Of a stretch of DNA of 64,000 nucleotides, positions 1-11,692 are shown piece by piece (position 1 is the first letter of the stretch; the number at the start of each line of letters is the position of its first letter). The notes beneath the pieces are model-generated. The model ran no database searches. It was not told the DNA's origin and saw only the letters and a program-made list of their open reading frames with translations. The translations under genes and the position numbers were made by a program. This DNA comes from Cladochytrium replicatum (taxonomy: Eukaryota; Chytridiomycota; Chytridiomycetes; Cladochytriales; Cladochytriaceae): positions 62,001 through 126,000 of the forward strand of contig JAHLKD010000108.1 of NCBI GenBank assembly GCA_025526935.1. The letters are read 5' to 3'.

Positions 1-2
1 TT

Positions 3-320
3 TCCAAAGGAGAGGAGCTCCTTCTGTCGTACGTTGAAACATCTGATCCGGATGACGGGACGCTTGGTGAAACAAGGCGAAAGCAGCTGAAGGATATCTT
101 CTTTTTCGATTGTGATTGCATCCGCTGCGACGCTGAGCGATCGAAGAACGAGGCGGCTTTAAAGAAAGTTGAAGAGCTGCTGGATTTTCAGATATGCTTG
201 AACGATGGCTGTCGCGGATTAATGGTGCCGCCGGAACTTGGACTAGTCGAGAAAATTGGACAGCCAGAGAGTGGAGCTTGGACCTGTGAAGGATGTGGTC
301 TCGTTCGAACGATTAACTAA
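3..320 (+). CDS. SMYD-type SET-domain methyltransferase, C-terminal part
   Basis: The window opens inside an open frame that ends at 320 and encodes about 105 residues. It contains the post-SET zinc cluster FDCDCIRC, about 40 residues in, followed by a helical stretch and a second Cys pair pattern (CLNDGCRG ... WTCEGCG) before the stop. In SMYD-family protein lysine methyltransferases the CxCxxC post-SET motif follows directly on the SET core, so this is the tail of such a protein; the SET and MYND parts lie upstream of the window. Substrate cannot be told. The gene is cut by the window edge, not broken. Confidence 0.75.
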   Translation, partial: SKGEELLLSYVETSDPDDGTLGETRRKQLKDIFFFDCDCIRCDAERSKNEAALKKVEELLDFQICLNDGCRGLMVPPELGLVEKIGQPESGAWTCEGCGLVRTIN

Positions 321-434
321 AGGGCGAAGCAGAGATGGACCATAGATCACCGTGAAAACTTGGAAATTTTATGACATAGACGGGATGAATACATTCGTTA
401 TTGAATTTTGTTTAGGACAAGGTGAAGGGCCCCC

Positions 435-1250
435 ATGGTGTCCCACATCGTGAGCTTTAGGCAGAGACCTGTTTATCAGATATCTTTCCACCTAAACTTC
501 AGTCAGTGGCTGATCGTTACATATGGGAAAAATTCCTATTCGGCGTATTTACCGACTTGCTTGGATGGCGGACTGTATTCTTCTACAACTCCATTTTCAG
601 TGCACTCACTATTTATGGACTTTGTGCGGATTGCTCCAAAGCATGTCCGATGGTGCAAAGCCCAAGTTTGCAGAGAAGATGGCGCGGTGGCTCGAAACAT
701 TGACTGGGTCGGCTCCTTGCTTCTGTTGGCGGCACCAGTGACTTCTCAAAGCACTTCAGCTGGGCGGGATTCCATCGAATCCGTGGGCGTCGCCTCAAAT
801 CTTGGTTCCGTTGATCTTTTCATTCGTTCTCGGGCATCTTTGTTTACACCGAGGCTCTCCCAAGATCGCCATCGTTCCACCTGCGGTGTTTACAAAACTG
901 GACGGTGATAGCATTGCGAGCGACAAGCTGGGTGCTTACTTCGTGGCCAGCTCATACTATTTACCAACGTTTTGGCAGGTCGCCGTCAACCAACTAACCC
1001 GTTGGTCGACACAAATCCTCTTCCAGCATTTCTAGCAAGACTACGTCTTCATCTGTTGCGTGTGGCATGATCGTTGCACACTGCCAGATCTACAAACCGC
1101 AGTTGCGTCTCGCCGTGCCGCTAGTTGTTGTCTCGTTCGTTGTGGTCACTGCTGCCAATCCGTGGAGCTTACGACTTGTGTAAGAAGACCAACTGCTATT
1201 CAATTGTACTACCAGAATTGTTCCGCACACATCCTGCTGATGTGCTGATA
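435..1250 (+). pseudogene. Decayed MFS multidrug transporter (DHA2-like)
   Basis: Pieces of a membrane transporter can be read in all three forward frames. Near 506-620 there is a GWRTVFFYNSIFSALTI segment, resembling the GWRWIFYINxPIG motif of 14-spanner drug:H+ antiporters. Around 690-740 comes DWVGSLLLLAAPV, then VPLIFSFVLG near 805-830 and YFVASSYYLPTFWQ near 945-980. The order matches a DHA2 transporter, but frameshifts and stops separate every piece and no start or end is clear. Introns cannot explain all the shifts. A second wreck of the same family lies at 58.9-59.8 kb. The 321-434 gap shows nothing else. Confidence 0.6.
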
Positions 1251-1469
1251 TGTCCGGACGTTCACTACAGGCACTCCCACATGCCGATACTCTGGCGAAA
1301 AGCCATGGGTGTTGTGGGATCTCTGAGCGTCAGGCATAGGCAGGCGATTGCTCTTCGTCCACGGATTGAAACCATCACGTGATAAACCGATGGCCCCAAA
1401 CCCAGCACCAAAAAACGAAGGTTTATTTTATGGCATGAATCGGAGACAAAGGTCATTTTTAGCTCATCA

Positions 1470-2230
1470 ATGCTTTCCTGCTCTTCAGACTATTCCAAGC
1501 AAGAGTACTGGGAAGAGAGGTACAAAGAGTACGTCGCAGTCATCCGAATTATGAAATGTGCGCTTACGAAAGGCTGTTTACAGCCCTGCAGAGCAAGAGG
1601 GTGTATACGAATGGTGCGGATCATGGCCAAACCTCAGAGAAACAATATCACCTTATCTGAAGATCGAAGATTGTATTATTCATCTTGGTTGGTGGATGCA
1701 ATTGCGCTTGCTTTGGCTAAAACTGATTCTTCTCTACTGCAGGTTGCGGAAACAGCATCATGAGCATAGAAATGTGTATCGACGGTTTCCCACATCATAT
1801 CAATATCGATTACGCACCAGCCGTCATCACTGCAATGTCGAATCGATACTCCGCAGCGCACCCAACTGTTTTTTGGAAGACCGCTGATATATTTAAACTC
1901 AATGCTGATGATCTTTTTGATGAAAAGAATGGGCCCGCACCTCAAATCACTGTCGCGATCGATAAAGCGTCACTTGATGCGTTCTTGACAAAGTTCAAAG
2001 CAGTCGATGATCCCTGGGACCCATCAGAGGAATCCTTAGAGATTGCAAGGAGATATCTTGAGGCTGCTGCTGGGGTTTTGCAAGAGCGTGCGCTTCTGAT
2101 TCATATCTCGTGGGAACAGCCTCATTTCAGAAGAAGATTCTTGGAAATCGGAGGGTACTTCAAAGTGGAGAAGGTGCATGAAGTTGATATAGGCCTAGGG
2201 TATTTTGTATTCATTTGCAGAAAAACATGA
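1470..2230 (+). CDS. EEF1AKMT4-like class I methyltransferase
   Basis: Three exons, with introns at about 1529-1583 and 1688-1742 (55 bases each), splice to a protein of about 216 residues. It opens MLSCSSDYSKQEYWEERYKD, the YW-x2-RY start typical of the METTL13/EEF1AKMT4 (ECE2-type) family. The SAM-binding glycine motif is rebuilt exactly across intron 2 as HLGCGNSIMS, followed by the acidic-loop motif NIDYAP, an IDKASLDAFL segment (family EKGTLDALL) and a late ISWEQPHFRRRF segment (family TSAAPHFR). In animals this family methylates lysine on elongation factor eEF1A; that role here is inferred. The usual motif E in EKGTLD is a D (IDKASLD), a mild change. The C terminus GYFVFICRKT fits a full-length product. 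Confidence 0.85.
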
Positions 2231-2679
2231 CAAATTACGAGCGGAGTCAGAAAATCACCAAAACGCAGTGCAGCTGATGTAAAGCAATCCCCAAAGATTA
2301 AAGACCAATTTTGCAAAATTAGCTTCAGCTTTGAAAGTTCACAAAGGCGAGAACTGCAATCACGAAGAGCATTCTCCTAGGTTTCACTGAAACGCGTCCG
2401 GATTTGGGATCTTCTCCATTCCCAGCATTACCAGATACATATTGGAGGTCCTCGTCCGTTTGCACTCTACGTGCATTGGCTCGCCAAAGCAGTTACTAGC
2501 ATGTCTTTGTTCTTGTCCAGCCAACCCTTCACTGGACCGTCCGCAGCTGGAGACCAATTCTCACAGCCTTCCGGTGGGATATTCCAAAGGTAGCCCGCTT
2601 GTCCTCCACAACTCCAGCACTTCCACCTTGTGTCAGGAAGATCAAAGAGTAAATCTCATCTCTGTATTAGTGGCAGATC

Positions 2680-3800
2680 GCTCGTCTTCCACCACTCCAA
2701 AACTTCTAGACGACCTTCGGATTTCAAAGACCGAATTGCATTAGCCGAGTTTTGGTCTTCAATCCACTATCCTTCCACCAGTTAAGGACTCGTCTGCTTG
2801 CATCATCCATTGCGGCCTCGGTCCACGCAAGGTGCAATCCGCTGTCTTTCCACCATCGCAGAACGTCTACCCTTCCTCCTGCGCTCGCAATATTTAGCTC
2901 GTTTCCGGATGAGTTCGATCTTCAGCCCGCTCTTGAGCCACCAATCCAGCATATTGATGAGACCTTTTCTGAAGCCGCCGTTGCTGTAGTTCATCGGTAG
3001 TCTGCTGCTCTTCCACCAACTTCTTCTCCTGCCAGCTTGAGTCGCAGATTGGTTTTCCACCACCGATGTTCAGACTGCGCAACTCGAATCCCACATTTAT
3101 GTATTGTCCTTCCACCATTGCAGAACGTCCACTCTTCCTCCAGCACTTGCAACATTAAGCTCGCTGCCGGTAATCTAGATCTTACTCCGCTGTTAAGCCA
3201 TTAATCCAGTACGTTGATACGTCCTGTTCTGAAGCCACTTCCATTACAGAGCTACTGTAAGTGGCAGTCCACTACCATTCCACCAGTCAAGTACATCAAG
3301 TTGTACATACTCGCTTCAGCCGTGTCAATTTCGTATCCGGTGACCTTGAGCTGCAGTCCGCTGCAACATAGGGCAGCTCTATTCTTCCACCAATCAATGA
3401 CATCCAGATGACCTTCTCTGCTCGCCGCATCCATTTCGGTTCCAAACAATTAGAAACTCGGCCCCCTCTTGTTCCACCATTCTAAGATATGGACATACCT
3501 TTCTCCGAAGCGTTGTACTTTACAGTCCAGCACGACGCATGGTGATCCACCAGTCCGCTTGCTTTCCACTACTCGAGCATCTCGATTCTCCTATTATAGA
3601 TTGCATGCTCCATGGCGAGCCTGCTCGGTTCGACTTCCAGACCGCTGTTCTTCCACCACTCCAGAACTTTCATGTCGTTGTCGCCTCTTCCAAAGCTGAA
3701 ACGTCGCATCTGAAGTTGACACCACTGTTCTTCCACCACTCCAGAACTTCAACTTGCCTGTACAGGTTGGCGATCTGCATAAAGCGTTGTGCTTAAGTGC
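2680..3800 (-). pseudogene. Broken array of WWKxSGL ankyrin-like repeats
   Basis: The reverse strand carries about 12 copies of a unit with a VLEWWKNSGL-type core. On the forward strand they show as TTCCACCACTCCAGAAC-like strings near 2690, 2774, 2846, 2938, 3015, 3109, 3278, 3383, 3471, 3565, 3650 and 3731, mostly 75-105 bases apart, so 25-34 codons per unit. Readable units include VEVLEWWKNSGVNF, MKVLEWWKNSGLEVE, LDVIDWWKN and LINMLDWWLKSGLKIE. The frame changes between units, and one WW core has become a stop followed by W (TAG for TGG near 3568). No open frame exceeds about 120 codons. I know such repeats as abundant, ankyrin-related protein families in chytrid genomes; function unknown. 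Confidence 0.7.
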
Positions 3801-4222
3801 CATGATAAACGTCACCATGCTGAGACTGACCCAGATGTTCTTGGGGTCCCCCAGCATTTCCTCCCCGGAAAAGGCATCGACTGGGAAGTAGGTATTGGGA
3901 ACGTGGAAGGTGCCACCGTATGGCGGAGAGGGATCAAAAAGTGGGCACAAGCGTTAGGGAAAGGTCGTCATTGCCACAGATAGCTCGGTGGAGTGGAGAG
4001 AGAGCTCGCCAACAACAAGGTATGTAACAACTGACCTGAAGCTATTTTCAGAAGCAGTAGGTTGGCTCCGCTTGCTCCTAGTGTTCATGCTGAGCCTTGC
4101 AGCATTATAGTAGGAGCAACGATCGTTACTTGAAGGTTAATACACTTTCAGGAGACGAATCGACACCCTGTTAGGCGCTTGCGCGTCGTACGACGGATCA
4201 GTGTGCCCAATGACATTGGTAT

Positions 4223-4549
4223 TCACATTGATGTTGCGGCTAAATGGCTGACGAATTCCACCAACTGGGCATCGGCATTAGGCTGTTGCCAACCGTTGTC
4301 GGTACAGATCGAGTTGTCTGATCGATGATCCCTAGTAGCACTTTCGGGATACCGATTTTCGAATAACGACCGCACCTCCAGATTTGGGATCCGAGATGAT
4401 CTCAGCCACCCTGACGTTCCAATGAGAGTGACAAATATCTTAAAAGCGAAATAAAACACTCCGATGGGGAACAGAGCAGCGAGCCATGACGACGCTGGGA
4501 TTTGTCGCATAAGCTTCCACAATAGGTGGAGGAGCAAGACACCCGCCAT
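4223..4549 (-). CDS. Hypothetical single-span membrane protein
   Basis: An intronless frame of 108 codons begins at an ATG at 4549 (the frame is open a little further up, but without ATG). After a hydrophobic start (MAGVLLLHLLWKL) there is a clear membrane span, about residues 20-40 (SSWLAALFPIGVFYFAFKIF), then a polar, probably unstructured tail. I do not recognise a family. It lies 160 bases downstream of the TRM61 stop on the same strand. Length and hydrophobic pattern argue for coding, but there is no conservation evidence, so it could be a chance frame. The stretch 3801-4222 upstream of its stop holds nothing I can name. Confidence 0.3.
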   Translation of the reverse strand: MAGVLLLHLLWKLMRQIPASSWLAALFPIGVFYFAFKIFVTLIGTSGWLRSSRIPNLEVRSLFENRYPESATRDHRSDNSICTDNGWQQPNADAQLVEFVSHLAATSM

Positions 4550-4710
4550 TGCATTGGATTGACAGCTATAAATTGGGAGAATGCGATCGTGGCCGCCCAA
4601 TTGTGTTTGTGATCTCCAAACGAGACTTATAATATCAGATCAAACAGATTGTGATAAAATTTGAAGTAAGCAAAGACACCAGGATTGTGTACCCTGAAGT
4701 TCAAGTTGTT

Positions 4711-6090
4711 TTACTGGCTCTCTGCAGATTCTAGAGGGTCCACCGGAAGCAACGTAGCGAATGTTAAATACGAGGTATGGCCACGAACTTTCGCTTGTGT
4801 CTTCCCAATGAAGATTTTTCCGTCGCCTGGTACCGGAATTATTGAAGAGCCGATGATTCCAACACTGTCCAGCGCTTGGACATTCTCTCTTTGTCCTTTA
4901 ACCACATCGTCTTCAGGCTTGTCATCAGTCTTCTTGCGTTTCGAACGTGGTTCCTCACCGTTGTCTCCATCTTGATGGTCGCCGGCTCCATTATCATCCC
5001 TGCCCTTCCTTTTCAGATCGGTAATCCCCTTTTCGCTCTTTTCTCCAGCCCATTTTTTCGCCTTCGGTTGAAGTGGAACTGGTGGAAATTCATGCGTTTG
5101 TGTATACTGAGGACGTGATAGGCATTCAAACATTCTGATGTCTAATCAAAACACATGTGGGTAAGAATGAAATGCGATGGACATCCCTCTCACCAGTAAA
5201 GTTTTGAGTTTTTAACTCTTTGACTGTTTCCAAGACTTGCTCGATGCATGGGCTGAAGCAGCATATTCTTCCCACCCGATTCTTATTAAAAGCTTTCTTT
5301 GCAGAAGGGATCGCCTCCCATGGTGCAGGGAGGTCAAGGAACACTGTTAAAACCACCACATCAGACATATCCAAATCAAGTGCTCGCAGAAAATGCCCAC
5401 CTGCAGTAACCAAGTTTTCTATTCCAAATCCATCCTTGCATACATCCTTGCATTCGACGGTGATGAACTGGGAGAGTCCGTGACTCTCAAACTCCTTTTT
5501 TGCCTGGGTTGCTCTAGGCTCGTGATACTCGAAAGTGTAGAGATGGCCAGTCGGGGCAATTGTTCGTGCTAGAGAATGCGAAAACGAGCCACTTCCGGTC
5601 CCTGATTTCCAATGGTTACACATAACCACAGATTTCAATTTTTGTGCCAACCTGACTCGATCATCTTCACGCCAGGTTTGAGGTCCAGCAGACAAGATAC
5701 ATATGATATGTCTGTGGTGTAAAGAATTTGAGTTCTGTGTGGGAGGCAGTCGGTCCACATTTCTGGTGTTGGGTAGAGGAGGTGAACGTATCCTTTCTTG
5801 TTGGTCGAAAAGATCTGAGCAAGCCTTTGTCAGCAAATCATGATAGAAATACATACCGCAGTACCTTTGATCCCCATGGTTTTCCTATGATCTCGGAGTG
5901 GGGGAACTTTCCAGCGCGATTAGTGTACGTCCCATCGGCAGTAAGCTGGATGATTGTTTTGTTTTCTGGCGTCTTTGCATTAAAATTCAGTACTATCAAT
6001 TGCGATGTGTTTCGTTCTTTCCATTACCACGAATATCACCACAAAATCGCCCTCGCTGATCGTCATTGAGTACTTTGCAAACAAAGCCAT
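4711..6090 (-). CDS. TRM61: tRNA m1A58 methyltransferase catalytic subunit TRM61
   Basis: Five exons read [18 protein letters not shown], then PHSEIIGKPWGSKV (TRM61 N-terminal barrel), then the SAM motif ESGTGSGSFSHSLARTIAPT rebuilt across an intron, FEYHEPRA, VVVLTVFLDLPAPWEAIP (motif IV, family DxVFLDLPAPW), SPCIEQVLETV, and a C-terminal VRGHTSYLTFATLLPV. The junction ...NFT-D-IRMFECL (intron about 5130-5185) fits the family's GFTDIRMFE. A Lys/Asp-rich insert (about 60 residues, KRKGRDDNGAGDHQDGD...) precedes the tail, as in yeast Gcd14/Trm61. With a TRM6 partner it methylates A58 of tRNAs, including initiator tRNA, in the nucleus. The start at 6090 is supported by homology and overlaps the start of the divergent METTL14 gene. 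Confidence 0.93.
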
Positions 6091-7877
6091 GAAGAAATGG
6101 CGCAGTCTAACTCACACGCCACAAGGCATGGAGCAGATTTCGTTCTCACACAATTTGTACGGGGACATCAGGGAGCGGAGGAGGCGACGCGGGAGTTCTG
6201 GTTCGCATTGGAATCAGAATGGTGTATTACGTGGCAGAGATTTGGAATGGGACAGGCGAGATCCACAAGGCATGCAAAGACAAACCCGAAGGCACACAAA
6301 TGATTCCGGTATTTCTCGTGGGAGGGATATTCAAATTGATCAGCGCAATGCGGTGGAGAGATTCGATCGCCGGAATATGGAAGTTTCTGTGACTGGCCGT
6401 CTCACAACGAGACTCGACGCAGTTGAAAAAGCAGAATTTGACGCATCGAGTGTTGGCCAAACCATCCGATATATACGCACAGGGAGCGATGTAAAGGACA
6501 AAACCTCAACGCCCCCTGTAAGTCCAGTTTTTTTCAAATACTGACGTTGAACTTAATAAAATCTATCAGATCTCTTCAGTGATAAGGAATGACTACTCTC
6601 AAAACTTCATCAACACTGACCAGCGTCCTCAAAATTACATCCGTGATACCTCCATCATCGACCGGTTTGAAGAGTAAGCAATATCATCGCGTCTGGTCGA
6701 TGAGAGACTAACTCCCAGACAGGTACCCGAAGTTGAGAGAGCTGGCAAGGCTGAAAGATGAAATGACTCAAAAAAGGGCGACCCCTCCCCATTATCTAAA
6801 AGCAGACCTGCGAACATTCGATCTGAAGAAGCTTGGAACACAGTTTGACGTGATTCTTATCGATCCTCCACTTCCCGAGTATGAGCTTTCCTTTCCATTG
6901 AACCTTTTCCTGCTCATTCGGTTGCATAATGTAGGTACATTTGGCGGTCACCTTCCGCCGTGAATCATCCGCAGTACGTTGGTGATAAGCAATGGAGCTG
7001 GGAAGATATCGCAAATTTGCGAATAGAAGACGTGGGAGCTACTCCATCGTTCATTTTCATGTGGATTGGGAACACGGATGGGTTGGAGAAGGGTCGAGAA
7101 ATCCTCGCAAAGTGGGGATACCGTCGTTGCGAGGACATTGTTTGGATCAAAACGAATAGAACGTGGGAGGTGAGAGGTGGTAGACAAAAGTGTCATTATT
7201 GCTAATTTCGGTAAAGGGGAAGCGACCGATGGATGACAAATCTGTGCTAGTCCATACGAAGGAACACTGTCTGATGGGGATTAAAGGAACTGTTCGACGC
7301 AGCACAGATGGTCATTTCATTCATTGCAATGTAGATACCGACGTTATAATCGCGGAGGAGCCTCATCTGGACAGTATGTTTCTTGTGATGAAAGTATCAA
7401 CAAAACTTGACCAAACTTGAAGGCTTGGAAAAGCCAGAGGAGCTGTACTATATCATCGAGCACTTTTGCCTTGGTCGGCGACGACTGGAGCTCTTCGGCC
7501 AGGTGGGAATGACCATGAAGGGCCGAGAAGCAGACAATTTTGTTCTGATGGTTTTAACAGGATAACAACATAAGGCCTGGCTGGGTGACTATCGGTACAG
7601 GTGTTAGCTCTTCGAACTTCGATGCGGAGCAATATGCTTCATACTTTGCTCAGCCAGCAGGTCATCTGGTTGGTTCAACACCAGGTACGTTGGGTGTTGG
7701 AAAAAACGAGTATAAACATTACAGATGGATTTTTCTACAGTCATTGAGAGTCTGCGACCCAAATCACCGCCTCCAAATAAAAGAAATCCAAGGCAATCAG
7801 GAATGCAACCGTCCCATATGATGCCAGTCCAGAATATGATGATGGGCCCTGTTCAACCAATGGGTGTTTGGTATTGA
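6089..7877 (+). CDS. METTL14: METTL14/MTB-type m6A writer subunit
   Basis: Spliced exons give the family's core in order: [127 protein letters not shown] and [13 protein letters not shown] near the end. Introns include 6518-6569, 6674-6722 and 6879-6934. METTL14 forms the RNA-binding, non-catalytic half of the METTL3-METTL14 mRNA N6-adenosine methyltransferase; yeast Kar4 is the counterpart. The residue motif is DPPL, between the catalytic DPPW of METTL3 and plant MTB and the EPPL of animal METTL14. The N terminus ([12 protein letters not shown]) is basic and low in complexity; in-frame ATGs at 6089 and 6128 are both possible starts. Confidence 0.92.
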
Positions 7878-7960
7878 AATTGATCTTTGCTTGTTGGTGC
7901 TCCGTGTAAATTGTAAAATATGACTTTGTGCAAGGCGGGTCTGTCATTGACGCGTTCGAC

Positions 7961-9875
<1,915 letters not shown>

Positions 9876-10056
9876 CCGTACTCCCGGAAATGTTAAATAT
9901 CCAGTCTTTCCCTTTGTTGCGAAGGCGTCCATTCGAGAGATATTCCGCCAACGGGATTATCGCAGATTTCGGGGGTATAACAGAATAAAAAATATCAGCA
10001 CAACTGAAAGGTTACTCTGTGTCGACTTTTACCTTAGGAAGTCTTAAAAATTAAGC

Positions 10057-11110
10057 CTATGTACTTGATTCCAGACCATCCTTATTAAAGGGATTCTGAA
10101 TCACTATCTTTGGCTCGCTCCTGTCACTTGCAACAACAGTGGGTTGCCACGAATCTGAGACTGTATGTGCCCAAGCTGCGAAGTTTTTCATTTCAGAAAC
10201 AATAGTTTACCCATTGCTAAAGACATGCCAGGAATAGCGGAAAGCGGGAAGGCTAATACCGCTCATCATCGATTTGATATTCTCGGCCTCGTCTAATCAG
10301 AGAATTCCAGGGTCAATGCTTAAATATTTGATGACTTCTGGCTGTAACTACCTGATAAATTTCGAGATAGTGGTATTTTGCTATCACAATGAGTGATTGG
10401 TTTACTTAGAGTCAACTTCACCAACGCAACAAAGACTCAGCAACTGCCAGAAACAATGATCGATATTCTATTCCATAACGAAAAACCGCCAAAATCCAAA
10501 CCAGAAATACTACTTCATCCATCCACCTTGCTTTCCAGTCGAACATTTTCACGGCTGCGATATTGAGCTCCAGAGAACTGTATCAGACTCTGTGAGCTCA
10601 CATCAAACGCTCAGGTCAAGGCAACAGAAACAAGCATTCCAATTTTCAAGACTGTCCCGCCTACCGTCACTCATAGATGCCGCATCGTTTGGCACCACAT
10701 CATTTGCAGGAGGAGGTCCCACGGCTCCCATTCGTTCGTGAAAAAGTGGGCAGTAATTCCAAGAAAGAAATCTGGTTCTTCAATGTCCAACAGTCTGCAG
10801 TGCTCAATACGTTTGAAGGCGAACCAACGATCAGACCTTTAATATGCTCCTTCTGCTTATCGTAAAGCTCCATCTCATTTTGCTTGGCTGAAAAGGCAAG
10901 CTGACAAACAGCTGTTTCTCTACAGCAGTAAAATACTGATTGCTGCAGCAATTCGGTCCAAAATTCCGGATTGAACACAAAGTACTCAAATCACTATTTC
11001 AAAGCTGGCTTGAAGGCTTCCAAGTATAACGATAAAGTGGGAATGGCTGGTAGCATTCTCGTTTGCTTTTGCTAACCCTTCGCTGCGTAATGTTGAGCAA
11101 CCGGAGTTCA
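10057..11110 (-). CDS. Unrecognised intron-bearing gene
   Basis: Several coding-like stretches lie in order on the reverse strand: MLPAIPTLSLYLEAFKPALK (about 11070-11010), FWTELLQQSVFYCCRETAVC with AFSAKQNEMELYDKQKEHIK (10978-10830), a Pro/Asp-rich piece GPPPANDVVPNDAAS (about 10720-10680), and the end NIKSMMSGISLPAFRYSW then AWAHTVSDSWQPTVVASDRS to a TAG at 10057-10059. The composition and codon pattern look real, with an amphipathic helical middle. I could not join all pieces with clean splice sites: the last junction needs a phase the local GT does not give, so a non-standard site or a frame error is possible. No family recognised. The 9876-10056 gap and 10300-10650 hold nothing else I can support. 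Confidence 0.4.
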
Positions 11111-11274
11111 AGCGCTCAGGAATGCAGTCACAGTATGTAGCATTGCTCTGCTCGAGCCAGAATGCGAAGGCATGATTGCTTAGATCATGTTATCGCTCAT
11201 CAAAGAACACTAAATCCAAAAAAAACTGTAAGGTTCGAATCAATGCGTGCTCAGCATTACAGTCCCCCTCGTCC

Positions 11275-11505
11275 ATGGCTGAGGCTTTCCGAGATGGAAG
11301 TAAAGAGGCTGGTGCAAACCCAATCTCACCTATCTCACGAGGGATTGAGGTTATCGTTGCAACTACAAAAGCAGAGCTGGAGGGTGAAATTGGAGCGGAA
11401 TTTTCAGAGCTTGGCGAATACAAGTACAAGGAACAGTTCATGACGCAGGCATTTAAGACCCTTTCGAATACTCGAACTTGGCATATATCACTTTTTCTCT
11501 GCTAG
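11275..11505 (+). CDS. Small hypothetical ORF
   Basis: An ATG at 11275 opens a frame of 76 codons (MAEAFRDGSKEAGANPISPI, later ELEGEIGAEFSELGEYKYKE) to a TAG at 11503-11505. The acidic, helix-prone composition is more protein-like than the reverse-strand shadow. The last dozen codons (WHISLFLC) look less convincing, so a splice donor may lie before them. No family recognised, and it may be one exon of something larger. The rest of 11111-11692, including the AT-rich 200 bases before PUS7, shows no other gene. Confidence 0.3.
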   Translation: MAEAFRDGSKEAGANPISPISRGIEVIVATTKAELEGEIGAEFSELGEYKYKEQFMTQAFKTLSNTRTWHISLFLC

Positions 11506-11692
11506 CTTTTATTATGTTTCTGGCACATGAAATTGCAAAGGCATATCCTCAACATTCCAGCTAGGCCAATGAACATTCCAGCTACGTCAAATCTATAGAC
11601 TCACATATTTAAAGAGGATTCTTGATCGGAAAAACATTTTTCTTTGCCAAATAAAAAAAGTAAATCAACCGATTACGCCACGATATCATTTT

